NCBI GenBank assembly: GCA_950295325.1
Contig: OX485804.1
Span: 25,976,001 to 26,040,000 of the forward strand
DNA length: 64,000 bases
Source: Polytrichum commune
Taxonomy: Eukaryota > Streptophyta > Polytrichopsida > Polytrichales > Polytrichaceae
Reading direction: 5' to 3'
The translations under genes and the position numbers were made by a program. Positions 1-26,319 of this stretch are shown piece after piece. The notes beneath the pieces are model-generated. The model was not told where the DNA came from. It worked only from the letters and a program-made list of their open reading frames with translations, and searched no databases. Within the stretch, counting starts at the first letter, position 1; each line of letters starts with the position of its first letter.

Positions 1-190
1 TTGCTTGGTAGATAAAACAATGAACATGTGGAAAAGCTACTTAACTAAAACCTACTCGAAAATCTCTGGAGCAAACTCTTGTAGGTACATTGGGATAGCC
101 AGATGCCTCCGCTATAATCGAGGGAGCTTTACCTGGGTTTTAAGAAAACTTTGGTTATTTGATAAAGTCAAGTGGGAAGAGAACATAATT
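1..190. mobile_element. Partial copy of a Harbinger-like element (family A)
   Basis: This stretch is closely similar to the right-hand parts of the elements at 51537-52046 and 54175-54700, for example the shared string GGGATAGCCAGATGCCTCC. The left part is cut off by the window edge. The right terminal repeat is eroded, so the end near 190 is approximate. It carries no coding capacity. Confidence 0.75.
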
Positions 191-226
191 GTGATAAACC
201 ACACCTTACATATAAACTGATCTTAA

Positions 227-274
<48 letters not shown>

Positions 275-1257
275 CTTCTTCTCAAAAGGCTTGCCATATA
301 CCTGCCACTCCAATACATGTGTTCACACACGGAAGGCCCACACACCTTCAATACATAATCCAAGCTGCAGGGTGCCCAGTCAACATTGTTAAAAGGCAAC
401 GTGGTGGCAAAGATATTATGCATTTGCATCATGAGCAGAGCTTCCCTTTACATGCTAGTCAACCCTGGGGTTCATACAAAGAGGTGGCGGTGTGCAGCAA
501 GAAATGATAAAGGTAGGTGGGTCTTAAATGGTTACTTTTCCCAACTAGCCCGCTTCTCCTTTCAAGTGCTCAAAGTAATGCGACACCCGTCCATTGAACT
601 CGGAAGAGTTTTAATTAAGTGGATAACTAACGTCAACGGCAGGTGGCATAACATCACCACAGGTAGATCACTTAGTGCATTTTAAAAACGACGTGCGGCA
701 TAATATAGAGAGGATTAAAATCATTTGAAATAAAAATTATAAAGGAATTCCAAATAATGAAGGGGCCATTAAATGTAGACAATCCCATTATAAGTAAGTT
801 AGATGGACATAAAACGTGGGCCATTATTTTTTTGTAAAATTAATATAGGGGCTGAAGATAAGGATCCTAGAAAGTATGTTTAGTATGATATGTAAATAGG
901 TTTAGGACTCACGGGGATGGATGATAATTGGGATTTCCGTCTGTCCAAAAATGGATTAAAAGGAATATAGAGTATAAAAAATTGCAGTGACTTGGACAAT
1001 ATAAGTAATGGAAGGGTGCAAACAAATGGGCCATTTTTGAAATTTAAGTAATTATAGGGAGGCTTTAATTCAACCCTTGAAGGTAAATAGCCCCAAAACA
1101 AAAAAACCCTAGCCGCACGTGGTGCACAAAAATGCCTTAGAGTGATCTACCCGTGAACATCACTCATGTCTAGCCGCTTGCTCCCTTTGCTATATGGAAG
1201 GAAGGGCCTAGCTAGGCTCATTGAATCCGTGCGGCAATATCATGTCGGAGTCACTTA
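191..1257. other. Intergenic, no gene seen
   Basis: An (AAC)n microsatellite lies at 227-275. From about 510 to 580 there is a fragment of dispersed family F, also found near 20886 and 46473. The rest is AT-rich unique-looking sequence. The short open frames here are microsatellite-driven or have no recognisable domain. Confidence 0.6.
227..275. repeat. (AAC)n microsatellite
   Basis: An uninterrupted trinucleotide run. It gives poly-Thr and poly-Cys in two overlapping open frames, which explains why those frames are open. Confidence 0.95.
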
Positions 1258-1381
1258 GGGTTAGTTTTCATGTAGGCCATTATGTTCACCAAATTCTAGT
1301 GGAAATCATAGATTTCATATGGTGGCATCTACATTTTCACTAGAATCTGGTGGGTGAAGTCGCTCGCATGGAAACTAACCC
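1258..1381. mobile_element. 124-bp foldback MITE, Tourist/PIF-Harbinger type
   Basis: The element begins GGGTTAGTTTTCATG and ends with the near complement CATGGAAACTAACCC. The arms extend inward through a matching TTCTAGTGGAAA/TTTTCACTAGAA pair. TTA flanks both sides (1255-1257 and 1382-1384), the target duplication expected for PIF/Harbinger-derived MITEs. Almost the whole element folds into one hairpin. Confidence 0.8.
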
Positions 1382-1683
1382 TTATCTGGCACATGATGAA
1401 TTCGGGTACTGGTAGCTGACAGCAGCTGGCAGGTGCTAGGCGGTCATCTCGGATTGGTTGGTGGTTGAGTTAAATAATAAAGATCAAGCAAGTTCGCCCT
1501 TGTCACCAGACCCCATGTCCACCCCACCTAGCGGGTTGTCTTTGTAAGGTGGACAAAGATATGGTTGAGTATTGTTCATTTTGCAAGGGTGGCCGAACAT
1601 AAGTGGAACATGATTCTCCTAAAATTCCCAACGCTATGGTGTTGAGTACCGTTATAAGGCTTGCTCTTACAAGGCTAAACTTA
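1382..1683. other. Intergenic, nothing recognised
   Basis: Between two TIR elements I see only mixed unique sequence. No open frame here resembles a known protein. Confidence 0.5.
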
Positions 1684-2072
1684 CAGGCCCGTTCACATGG
1701 GGTCCCAAGTCCCAAGTCCCACTCATGAAGGCAAAGTCCCACCTTTTGAGCCTGAACAAACCATTGAAATATGGTTAATTAGCATTGAAGTGGGTTCTTG
1801 ATTATTCTATGCAAAATATTCACAGGCTTTGTGTTGAGAGTTGGGTAGTTTAGCTTTTCGCTCGACCCAACTCTCAACACAAGTCCCTCCTCTCCCCTCC
1901 AAAAAGTGTCACCGTGTAAGCATCCATATCATAAATCCATGTCATACTTGGGACTAAGGACTTGAGAGCCCGTGTGAAGTGGTGAGTCCCACCTTCCATG
2001 CTCTCAACAACTAAGATTGCACCAATTGACCTCAAGTGACTTGGGACTTAGGACCCTATGTGAACCGGCCCT
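1684..2072. mobile_element. TIR element of about 390 bp (family G)
   Basis: The ends form an imperfect TIR of about 30 bp: left AGGCCCGTTCACATGGGGTC, right in reverse complement AGGGCCGGTTCACATAGGGT. An 18-bp perfect inverted repeat with an 18-nt loop lies inside (1829-1846 and 1865-1882). The terminal AGGCC/AGGGCC and TTCACA resemble those of family C elsewhere in the window. I could not identify a target duplication, so the superfamily is open. Confidence 0.6.
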
Positions 2073-3092
2073 AAGTGGCACTCAAAAAGCAAGGGGCTGA
2101 GCCTAGTAGTTACAATGTTTTTACCTAATTAGGGTGGGCCACAATAATTCTTGATTACCCACACTATTTTTTAATATTATAATTTGAAATGGCCCACCTT
2201 AATTTCCAATGTGAAAATTTAGTGTGGGTTTTTGGTGTGCATATTTGGATGAAAGTTCAAGGCAAGGTAAGTGCTTTTGAATCACTAATGTTAACCAAGG
2301 CAAGTGCTATACATTAAGTATGGGCCACACTAAATTTCAACCCACGTGGATTTCCCACCCACACTAATTAGACAAAACAGTGTAGCTAGGCAGAAATAGG
2401 GAGATGCTTGCTTGACCGCCGCCTGCATGCTTCTTCCTGTGTTTCCGAAGGCAAGGGCCCAAGGGACACTCAACGAAGAAGAAGCTGAAGAATTTTGGAT
2501 TTTGATTTTGTTTTTAGGAAAAACAGGAACTTGCAGCGATTGCGGGAGGGGAGCTTCCTGCCTTCGCCGGGAATTGTCCAAGCCTCGGCCCTCACCCCAA
2601 CGACGTTGCGGGCCACAAGCAACCTTTTCTGGAGCTCATTACTTTCCAAGTTATTGGGCTTTGACTGAGACGAATAAGTTGGGGGGTTGGTAGGCAGGGT
2701 CGCAGGGAGCAGGATTTTGCAGACTGCGGGATTTGTTGTTCAACAGGTTTGATATCATTCACAGGAAAACCAGGGAGGTGTGTCCGTTTGATATGTTTCG
2801 TTGTGTGGCGTGATTCGATGGTGGCAGGCAAGACGGGCCATTTAATTACATCGAATGGGCTTCGACTTCGGATCACAGCCACAGTGTTGTTCTAGCGGTG
2901 CAGAGAATCTTTGTGGGTTTAAAGCGTTTGATAGATCCACTTGAATTTTCTTGGCGGGAGAAGCTTAACTGGCGAATTCAGTGAGGAAACAGGTGCAGGA
3001 GTGAAGATCACCGAGGTTCGGGGGCCTTGAAGGAGATGCGGATGAAATTGGAGGTGGAAGTAGCCGCACATTGATTTATCTGAGAGAGAGAA

Positions 3093-3123
<31 letters not shown>

Positions 3124-3409
3124 GGTGGAAAAATCAGTGAGTTAGTAGGAGAAAAATCACGAATAGCAGGTCATGCAGTGAACTGATTTTGTAGGTTCGT
3201 ACAGACTGAGATATCTGAACTTTATGACCTGGAATCTATCTATGCGGACTTTCACACTCTCCTCGAGGACAAGTTTTTATGCGATATACGAGCTTGCATT
3301 TGTGAAGAGCGACTGGATTGGCATTTCGGTGCTCAGGTTTTCAAACGGAGACCCGTGGGGGTGGTGTTAGAAAGTTACGTGGATTCATGGTATATTTGTG
3401 GTGGGGAGG
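2073..3409 (+). promoter_or_regulatory. Upstream region and probable 5' UTR of the LRR receptor kinase
   Basis: No gene is seen between the TIR element and the start codon at 3410. A T9/A20 homopolymer junction lies at 3093-3121. A plausible 3' splice site (GATTTTGTAG, about 3185-3194) could end a 5' UTR intron. No TATA box or transcription start can be fixed from sequence alone; the label rests on position. Confidence 0.35.
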
Positions 3410-12561
<9,152 letters not shown>

Positions 12562-13660
12562 CATATCACCAACACTTAGGAACATGTAGACAGATTCTGC
12601 GAATTTTTTGGCACATTAGCATCATCGGCAGTCATTGAAAATGCCGTAATTCTGTAGATCGACCCTATGTACCAACACATGATGATCACGGGCCGCCTTT
12701 TTTGCGGCTAAAGAAGTTCACTTGGAATCTTGGAGCGCGATTGAAACCCGGAGCGAATTTCCCAACCCAATTCGGACATGACAATCAGTGAAACCAAGCG
12801 CTCGATCTGGTTTCTTCCAGCAATTGATCACTGCCTGCCTAGACCGTATGGGGATAATTAGGGTTTCAAGCACTTCGATCTTCTGGCGCTCCATGCATCA
12901 CATGGAGTCTTGTAATATTGTGAAATGGGCTCCCGCCCACAGCCACTTCTAGAATGTCAAAATCTATGAGTGAAATTGACCAAGACGACTGAAAACTTCC
13001 GTGTCAGATTCTTCAAAGCATGGAAAGTTGAGGTTGAAAGTCGACGCTGTAAAATGGTACACATTGATCAAACTTTCGGTTGTAGTCGAAGCAAGCCTCG
13101 AATTACATGCTCCACCATTGATACCATTTCTCCTTGTAACTAAAAGCAGTCTATTGTTCAGTAAATCATAAGTGGAAATTTTCTGCAGCTATTTCTATGC
13201 GGAATGCACCAAATTTTGATGACCAACCCTTCTTCTACATCGGCCGAGCAGCCATGGCCAGGAATTAATAACCTGCCATACCATTTGTGAATTCACACTA
13301 CAGTACGCCACACCGAGTTTGAAGAAAACACAATAAATCATCACGGTACTTTAGATGATGAACATCCATCATCGATCATACTGCTCCAACACAACAGCAA
13401 GGAATTCCATTAAGTTTGATATCAACTGCTACTTGCAGAATAAAAACCAGTTCTGGAGCAAGCTAAAATCCAAATCCTAACCCCTGAACCCACCATAGCC
13501 AAAGGATGCGCACCGCCAGCTTTACTCTTGAGCTTACCCTACTTCAATGTCACCGTTCAGGATTTTGATTGCATGCAGATCGCAGTTTGCTTTCCGCCTG
13601 CATTCAGATCGCAGCCAAGGGACAAACAATGAAATGCAATCGTCCAAAAGAGATCGAGGG
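12562..13660. other. 3' UTR of the receptor kinase and spacer with an inverted exon fragment
   Basis: The start of this stretch should hold the 3' UTR of gene 1. Bases 13497-13533 are the exact reverse complement of 12516-12552 in gene 1's last exon. No other gene is seen. Confidence 0.6.
13497..13533 (-). pseudogene. Antisense fragment of the receptor-kinase C-terminus
   Basis: On the minus strand this is a perfect 37-bp copy of the end of gene 1's last exon, encoding the stretch around KSKAGGAHPLA. Similarity fades on both sides, with some further resemblance upstream. It is an inverted duplicate fragment about 0.95 kb from its source, too short to function as a gene. Confidence 0.85.
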
Positions 13661-13668
13661 CCTGCCAT

Positions 13669-13973
13669 CAGTGTGTATTTTTGACAACGTTTTTGCAAAT
13701 TTTTGACATTTTAACATGCAAAAACATGCAAAAACATCAATTGACATGCACAATTTAGATTTTGACATGTAGTGTGACTTGAAGAAAAAAACCACACGTC
13801 AATTGACACTTTGGAAATTGAAATGACACATACTATTAGGCGTGTGACATTGAGATAACATTTTAGAAGAAAATGTAGATGTCAATTGACAGTCACTTTC
13901 GTTTTGAAAACGTAACGTGACACATTAGATTTGAAGTTGAATGTCAAATGAAATTTGTCAAACATACACACTG
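13669..13973. mobile_element. 305-bp hAT-type MITE
   Basis: The left end CAGTGTGTATTTTTGACAA matches the reverse complement of the right end TTGTCAAACATACACACTG at 17 of 19 positions. CCTGCCAT flanks the element on both sides (13661-13668 and 13974-13981), a perfect 8-bp target duplication. A CAGTG terminus plus an 8-bp duplication is the hAT signature. The interior is AT-rich with repeated TCAATTGACA strings and no transposase. Confidence 0.9.
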
Positions 13974-13981
13974 CCTGCCAT

Positions 13982-14368
13982 GTCCTGGCCCAGTCATAAG
14001 ATATTGCTTCCCTGTTGCTTCCTGGAAAGGTTTACGACGTTGAATGGAAACAGCACCTCTCAAGGTGGCTTCTCATCAGAAGGATGAAATGTCAATGGAG
14101 CGACAGTCCTGACGGCACCACTTTGAATATCATCCCCGAAATGTCAAGCAAGCTCTGGACTAAGGTTTGCCAGCGAGAGTCGAAACTTTAAGTCGACCGA
14201 TGGCCTTCGCCGCTGTGCTCCTGCACCATTATCTTAAACGAAGGGAGTTGGCCCGCCAACAACTAAAGGTAGCAGATCAAAAGACAATTTGCGGTAAGAA
14301 ATTAGACTCCTACATCGCACGAGTACTCCCGTGTCATTCAATTTCATTGAGGCCTACTATCGAGCCAA
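13982..14368. other. Spacer between the kinase genes, nothing recognised
   Basis: Mixed sequence with short open frames but no domain. No LRR or membrane-helix coding is seen between gene 1 and the second kinase, so the second kinase has no adjacent ectodomain. Confidence 0.55.
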
Positions 14369-14908
14369 ATTCTAAGAGTTCCTAGTGATGAGGCAGATGC
14401 TCACCCCAAGCTCGGTGCAGTTCTTTAGGATTACAACATGAGAATTGCAGACTCAAATGATGTGCTCATGTGGCCGACTAAGTTGTGTGATTAAGATCTT
14501 GACGACCGACCTTAATAATTACTGCGGCATACATAGGACTAGATGTTACCTCCCGGCGTGACCACCTTACATTGTGGCCGATCGGGCTAGTTTTAAGAGC
14601 TGCTTGTGAGGAAGATGCTAAACCAAAGCAGCAGTTCTTTCGAAACCTAGGATTTGCTCATCAGAATTACAGTACCCATGTGACTGTTTGGCTAATTTTT
14701 GTGGGATCTTGACTACGACATGCTTGCATTAGATGTCTTGCCGTTACCTCCCGGCTTGACCCTTCAAATCGGTGACGGTCAAGTCGGGTGGTAACATCAA
14801 GACATCTATTGCAAAGCATGCCGCAGTTAGGCTCCTACACAAATAAGTCCCAACACAACACATGGTTTCCGCAGCTTTGATGATCAGATCCTCGGTTTCG
14901 AAAGAACT
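14369..14908. repeat. Direct and inverted degenerate copies of a kinase intron/exon boundary
   Basis: Two direct units (about 14369-14588 and 14589-14761) each end in TTACCTCCCGGC plus TGAC, the start of the first kinase exon (the LPPG codons). They are followed by an inverted copy at 14777-14908. Bases 14633-14761 pair with 14777-14908 to give a foldback of about 130 bp per arm with a loop of about 15 nt. The working version of the boundary follows at 14909-15020. The copies are imperfect and carry no open kinase frame. Confidence 0.8.
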
Positions 14909-14919
14909 ACCGTAACGAT

Positions 14920-20124
<5,205 letters not shown>

Positions 20125-21324
20125 ACCTACACACTTGAATCAACGCCTGTGCAACATAAGAGTTACGACTGCTTCGAATCTTTGATTCCAAGAGTGTCAA
20201 CCCAGTTGTGAGATCTGAAAGGACCACGCACTAGTTGAATCGATGTTGATCAACTCAATAGCTTGATATTAGAATTACGTTTTTCCCAATGATATTTTTG
20301 TTTTTTTAAGCCATCCAGGTCTGTGTACCATGCAAGAACCTTGAGACGTATGCAGGTATAGTAATCCTAGTGTCAATATGGTATAAGAAATGTTATAAGA
20401 AATGTTGTACGAATGGTATTGAACCGAATAATAAGCTGAGGCACCCACCAAGTGTCAATATGTGACTGGTATCACGAATTTGATGATACCAGTCAGGCAG
20501 GTTCTTTGATTCCGTGATTGATAGTGGGTATTGATACCATGTGTTCATCTAATATCCTCGTGGGCAAATGTGAAGACAGCTCTGTGGGTAATTCACGACA
20601 TAATCCTACCTGCCAACGTGAGCTTGGGAATTCTATCATCAACAAAGACAAAGAATCACTGTTGAGGAGAATCCAAAATATATGTCCATGAGAAAGCTTC
20701 GCCCTGAGTTTCATGTACCCTTCAAGAGGGAGTCGATTGTCTTGCAACAATTGATGATGAGCTTGCATTTGGCACGGAGATCATCAGATGGAATCTTGCA
20801 CAATTGTGGGGAGGGGCTTCTTGTGGATGCGAATCGGCCGGGAATGTCTGAGATGGATGTTGACAACAAAAATCGCACGCTCTAAGGTGGATGGGTCTTC
20901 AAGGGTTACTAATTGTCCGACTTGCCCACTTTCTCCTAGGATAAGAAACATGGAACTAGTACAAGATGGTTGGCGAATAGCCACTCTCCTCATAAATTTC
21001 GGAGCATGTATGAATTTCTTATTCACTGTCAAAGTGAAGAATCTCTCAAATGGATGTCAAAAGGATGGACAAGTGATTTGCCAAATGCAAGTCACATATT
21101 GGAGTTATTTGTTCGTCTAACCGGAGTTGGGTCAAGGAGCTGTTGATTTGCATACAACACATTCCATGTTCAGTAATTTTTGCGGTGCGTGCATAGAGTC
21201 GGTGTGTTTCTTGATCTGTTATGTGAATAGCGATCGTGGGTCACTACAACTCGAGTAGCAACCACCACTAACAAATAACACTAAAACATAACAAAGGCAC
21301 ACATATACAACACACCTCCACATG
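20125..21324. other. 3' flank of the kinase-only gene and spacer
   Basis: An 11-bp perfect inverted repeat lies at 20464-20474/20484-20494 (GACTGGTATCA, 9-nt loop). Family F sequence covers about 20886-21060, and a weak family D-like fragment lies near 21091-21180. A 3' LTR of the retrotransposon might end here, but I could not pair it with a second copy. Confidence 0.5.
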
Positions 21325-21656
21325 CCCCCCCCCCCCCTCAGCTAACTATGGAGCCCCGCCAAGCAACTAGAACCAATGTCAATCCAAAGTGCATGGATAA
21401 TGATGAATTGCTCCGTAACTAAGTAGTGTGGTGAACGTCATTCCAAGGAATTGTAGGTTGGGTGCAATGTGAGCCCCATCCTTAATCACCTCTAATGTTT
21501 GGCCATTAGATTTCAAAGAATAAATTCCACTGTCTCACGTTTGATCGCATCTCTAAACCATAACTCCTCATTTTCCATTCGGCAGGCACAACACGGTGAA
21601 AATCACATAGGATCGTTGAGTATGATTGGTGGAAGCACCAGGTACCAAGATCCTTA

Positions 21657-21792
21657 ACAGCGAGGACAAACTCTAGTGTCCCGATGGTAGAGAAGTCAAG
21701 GGTGGCCTCAGGCATGTCATGTGCCAACCACATTGACATTGATCACACAAGAACATAGTAGCCATTCATTTCTTCTCCCCACACACAAAACA
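21657..21792 (-). pseudogene. PHD-type zinc finger at the end of the retrotransposon polyprotein
   Basis: Continuing from the integrase tail, the minus strand carries the eight metal-ligand codons of a C4HC3 PHD finger. There are Cys pairs CFVC (21781-21792) and CDQC (21736-21747), then GWH with His at 21721-21723 and Cys at 21712-21714, and a last CPRC pair (21657-21668). Spacings fit the PHD consensus, not a RING. A stop follows GEKK (21766-21768), another lies at 21673-21675, and one extra base at 21669 shifts the last pair. It is an old remnant, not a working protein. Confidence 0.75.
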
Positions 21793-22950
21793 TAGAAGAC
21801 CATCTGACACGACGACTAGTTCAGGATGAACTGTACCCTCAATGGATAGATGACATGGGGCATAATTTTTGGAATGCTCGTGACATTCTTTGTCATCTTT
21901 GTCTTTCAACAACAACAAACCACTTGGCAACACCTCCTTCACCTGAAAGATAGTGCGCCCCGCCTTGACATCCAATGTCGTAGGCGCCTCACGTTGGAAA
22001 TAAGCATAATCCCCTTGCTGGAATCTCCACAACTAAGGCCGGTAAGCACCACTGCGAATGCGTGCATAATACAATGTGTCACGGTGTTGAGCAATGAACA
22101 ACTTTTCCATAAGCATAGGCATGGCCCTGTGGAGGAATTGAGCCGGCTCCTGCAAATACTTTGCCCAAACATTTTGGTCATCCAAGTCCACAATATGAGT
22201 TAGTTTTTCCCGAATAGATTTCGGGAGTATAGGCTCACGTCCATACAAAAACCAATACGGGTTGTAGAACACCAAAGAGGCATCCGTACCAAATCGATAG
22301 CCCATAGCAATCCAAGGCAACATAAGATCCCAATCCCAGTGGCTCCCCCGAAGTAATTTATATTTTCTCAAGTCATGATTGGTTGTCTGACCAACCCATT
22401 TAACCAAGCCATCCGCCTTTGGATGATCCCGTGAGGTGGTACAGTGATCTATAAGGACCTTAGTACACAACTCCTCAAAAACACCGAGAAACTCCCTCCC
22501 TAGGTCTGTCAATAGCTCAACCGGTGCTCCAAAATATGCCAACATACAATCAGAAAAAACTGCCGCGGCCAACTTTGCAGAGTTTTGGGGTAGAGCGACA
22601 AGCTCAATCCACTTGCTAAAATGTTCCACCGTCACCAACACGCACTTTGCTCCACGTGGTGTGACAACCAATGGTCCTACAAATTCCAGCGACCAGCGGT
22701 AGCCTAGTCTCATGATAGGTAGGGGTTATAATTGAGGTGACAAGGTGTTGAAGCTAGATCTGACCCAGTCACAAATTTTGCACCTCCTAATATAAGCAGT
22801 GACCTACTGATACATGTCAGTCCACCAATATTAGCCACGCATAATCGAATGGCCAAAATGGTCAAATTCCTCATGCATTTGCCGCACTAAGAAGGCCCGC
22901 TGATCTGGTTTAAGAACAATACACATTATCCCATCCAACCACAATCAAAA
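21766..22950 (-). pseudogene. Ty3/gypsy integrase remnant
   Basis: In minus-strand order: an HHCC-like zinc region (about 22740-22880, with HEEFDHFGH and CKICD), the rve core (22033-22713), and a C-terminal segment (21766-22032, with QREAPTTLDVKAGRT). Of the DDE triad, the second Asp is kept (LLTDLGREF). The first is Glu in WSLEFVGPL, and the Glu expected after ADGLV is Lys. The enzyme would not be active. A stop separates the core from the C-terminal segment. Confidence 0.85.
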
Positions 22951-23199
22951 TAACAAACCATTCTCCCAACGGAACCTTGTAATTTGACATCCAATCCTAT
23001 CCCTTTCCATCGCTGAGATAGATAAGGGAAAGATTCCCTGCTGAAGCTTATGCAATACGGGAAGATCTTTCCATATATCCGCAATAGCTTAAGGTCGATT
23101 AGTCTCATCATCCGAGCCATGTATCGAAACCTCAGCACCAGCGCCCGAAAACAAAGTGAAGTAAGTAGTTTCATGTAAACTTGGAACCGCCTCTCGATC

Positions 23200-24622
23200 A
23201 CAATCCCTATGTCACCTGGCTATGGTCAAGTCCTCATCCAAAGGACTTGGATTGTATGAATGTCCATCTGCATCCAAATTGGTAATAACGGCACGATGTA
23301 CCACCTTAAAGTTGTATTCTTAGAACAAAAAAACCCACTTGGCAAGCTTACCAGTAAGCTTATCCAACTCCATGAGCCACCGTAAAGGTTAATGGTCAAT
23401 CACTAAAGTAAAGCGCTAATCATAGAGATATGGCCGGAAATAAACAATAGCCCACACCGCCGCCAACGCTTCTCCCTCGTAGGACGAATAATTGGCCTCA
23501 GCAGTGTTGTTGCTTCGCGAAACATAAGCAACAATATACTCTCAACCAGAGTCATCCTTCGAGTGAGAACTGCTCCCAAACCCAATGAGCTCCAGTCCGT
23601 ATGCAAGTGGAAGGATTTGGAGACATCCGGACGTCAAAGCACTGGAACCGCACCCAGTCTCTGCTTCAATATCTCAAATGCATGCTGTTGCTTACGACCC
23701 CAAGTCCAAAGTTGGTCCTTGCTCGTGAGAATGGTGAGATGTTTGGCGATCAAGCTAAAGTTCTTGACAAATCAACAATAGTAATTCGCCAAGCCCAAGA
23801 AAATATAAAGTCTAGGTCGATGTGTCGGGATATTTTGTAAAATGTCCACCTTAGCTTGCTGCACCCCAAGACCTCCTAGGAGAATCATATGACATAGATA
23901 TGCTAGTAAGTCATGGAAAAACTTGCACTTATCATAATACAAGCGTAATTCTCACCGTCACAACCGTTCAAAAATGGTTTGTAGATGTTTCACATACTCA
24001 TGTGGTGTCTTGTTGAAGATGGTCATGTCATCAATGTGACACTGAGCAAAGCACAAGCCAGAGAGGACCTAGTCCATCACTCTTTGGAACTCAGCATGTG
24101 CATTCTTCAGGCCAAATGGAAGAAATCTCTAATAGTATAGTTGATCCTTCCCATCATGATCAACTCCCCAAAATGCGGTATTCATTCAATCTCCCACAAG
24201 TAATGGGAGCTGGTAATAGCCGGATCTCAAGTCCAGGGTGTTGAAGACTCGAGAAAATCCAATGGCATCAAACAACTCCTCTGGGATTAATATGGGATAC
24301 CGATCCGACTTGGTCTTCCAGTTAACTGGACGGTAATCCCCGCACATCCGCTTCTCCGTCCAATTGCCAAAGATATTCTTCTTCAGTGGCATAACCGTAG
24401 CACAAGTATACTCCCCGTTGGAGAGTTCGATCAGCCTTGCTGCCAAGAGCTCTTGGCAACGAGCCTGGACGCCAATCCTCTCAGAAACAGTGAACCTATA
24501 AGATCTCCAAAAAAAAATAAGATGGTCGTCCTCCAACTAAATGTAAAACACCTACAGTACGAGTGAATGAACGCTCGTACCTTCCGTGCCTCAACACTAG
24601 TGAGATGAGGGCCTAATTCCAA
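23200..24622 (-). pseudogene. Reverse transcriptase and RNase H remnant
   Basis: The clearest part is 24186-24536 (minus), with MCGDYRPVN, KTKSDRYP and LDLRSGYYQLPLL, typical of the Ty3/gypsy RT fingers and palm. The catalytic box reads HIDD instead of YIDD (24027-24038). RNase H begins at HTDWSSLGLGAVLT (about 23570-23606) and is frameshifted soon after. Several stops lie between. Confidence 0.85.
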
Positions 24623-26319
24623 TGGCTAATTATCAAAGTTTGTGGTCTCCTTCTTCACCAAAGGGGAACCACCTAATGTTGGCACGGACTCTAATTGCTA
24701 CTAAGAAGAAGGGGCATTAATCATGCCCCCAACCTTAGTGCCAGCAATAGAGTCCGACCTCTCTTCATCACCACCAATATGTGAAGATAAAACCACCACC
24801 AGAAGTGGAGAAGCTAAAGCAGCATACACCCATTGAGCTCGAAGTTCTTTCATCACATACTACTGGAATCGAGAGATTCATTCGGCTTCTACAACCATGG
24901 CCTCAATTACCTCCTCCATAAATGTGGACCGCTATGCCCCCTAGCCAAAGTCCTCTGTCCCAAGAAACAACAACTGGTCACCATGATGTCATTGCAATGC
25001 AAGGCATAAATCAATAATCTATACCATGATATTAAGATCTATGGCTTGGCCCAACACGAAGCGTCGTTGGCCCTCAGAAAGGCCATGAGGTATTGTGATA
25101 CCAGTGCAAAATTTCATAGCACGCTCTCATTTGTAAGCCAATGATTTGGTATGGGTTTTGGTGTGAGTATCCCACACCATATCAGGCCCCGATCGCAGAG
25201 TACAAATGAGTGTGGGAAAGTCATAAAGGTGGGGAAGGCCCTCCGTGGTGCCCCCACTTTGTTGACAAATACCAACGGGGATAAATCATCTCAAACAACC
25301 GCCAAAGAGGTCCGGTTTGGATCCAAGATGTCATCCACCCTCTGATTAGAAGGGGAAGCACTACGAAAAAAATGTTGTAGCAAAAATGGATAGCGGTGCA
25401 AGGATTGTCCAAATCCACTGAGGCTAGTGGGAATAAGAGCCAAGGCCCGCGGCATCCACAAAAATAGGATCCCCAAGGTGTTGACAAATATAATGTTTGC
25501 CCTTTAGCATCTTGTCCCGAGAGTCTCCCAACAGAGGTACATTCTTGAATATGTACCTTGGAGGGAAAGTTTGGTGGGGCAAACCACCACTACATGAGCC
25601 GGATGAAGTCCCAAACAAAACTAGACATGGGATCCTCTAATCCTCAGCTTGCTCCAGCACGTAAGTGGCCTTGGCATGGCCATCCCACAATCACCAGATC
25701 CACGGGACCAAAGTTCGTAAGTCTGCCTCACTGATAAATATAACATCACGAGGCAGACGTGCAAAATACCCACGAATGGCAGTTGGGTCTAGCTATTGTG
25801 GGTACAATACCAACAACTAGTGGAAATGATGACGAGTCATACAGGTGGACACCTAACTGTCATCCACATGGACATGTTGTCGAACCGTGAGGCCAGCCTC
25901 CAACACGACCGCCAATCCTGTCTCGATGCCTCCAAACAGTTTTACCAAAGTGCTCCCTCGTGTGGCAGACGCCATGGAATGGGTTGTACCAACGCTGATG
26001 GAATATCCAATATGACTAGTGTCGTAGCACCGAGAGAAAGGAAAATGTTCTCACACCTATGTAATAGCTCGGCGGAATCGCACCTGGGAGAAAGAAGATC
26101 CTTGGGATTCCGCACCAATGCACCTTTATGTCCCAGCTCCCATTGATCCTCAACACTCCCCATGAATGCCAATGTCTCCTCCAATAAGGTGGAACCAAAG
26201 GCCAATGTGTCAATAATAGCAGCACATCCCAAAACCATGGGTAATGGTGCTATGGTCGCGGCTGCTACGAACGCCACAGGAATAAGTTCCATGCAGCCGT
26301 CTCTAGCTGACCAACCTGG

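Noticed and set aside
172-507. Open frames over the (AAC)n repeat
   Set aside because: Poly-Thr and poly-Cys tracts come from the microsatellite; no domain.
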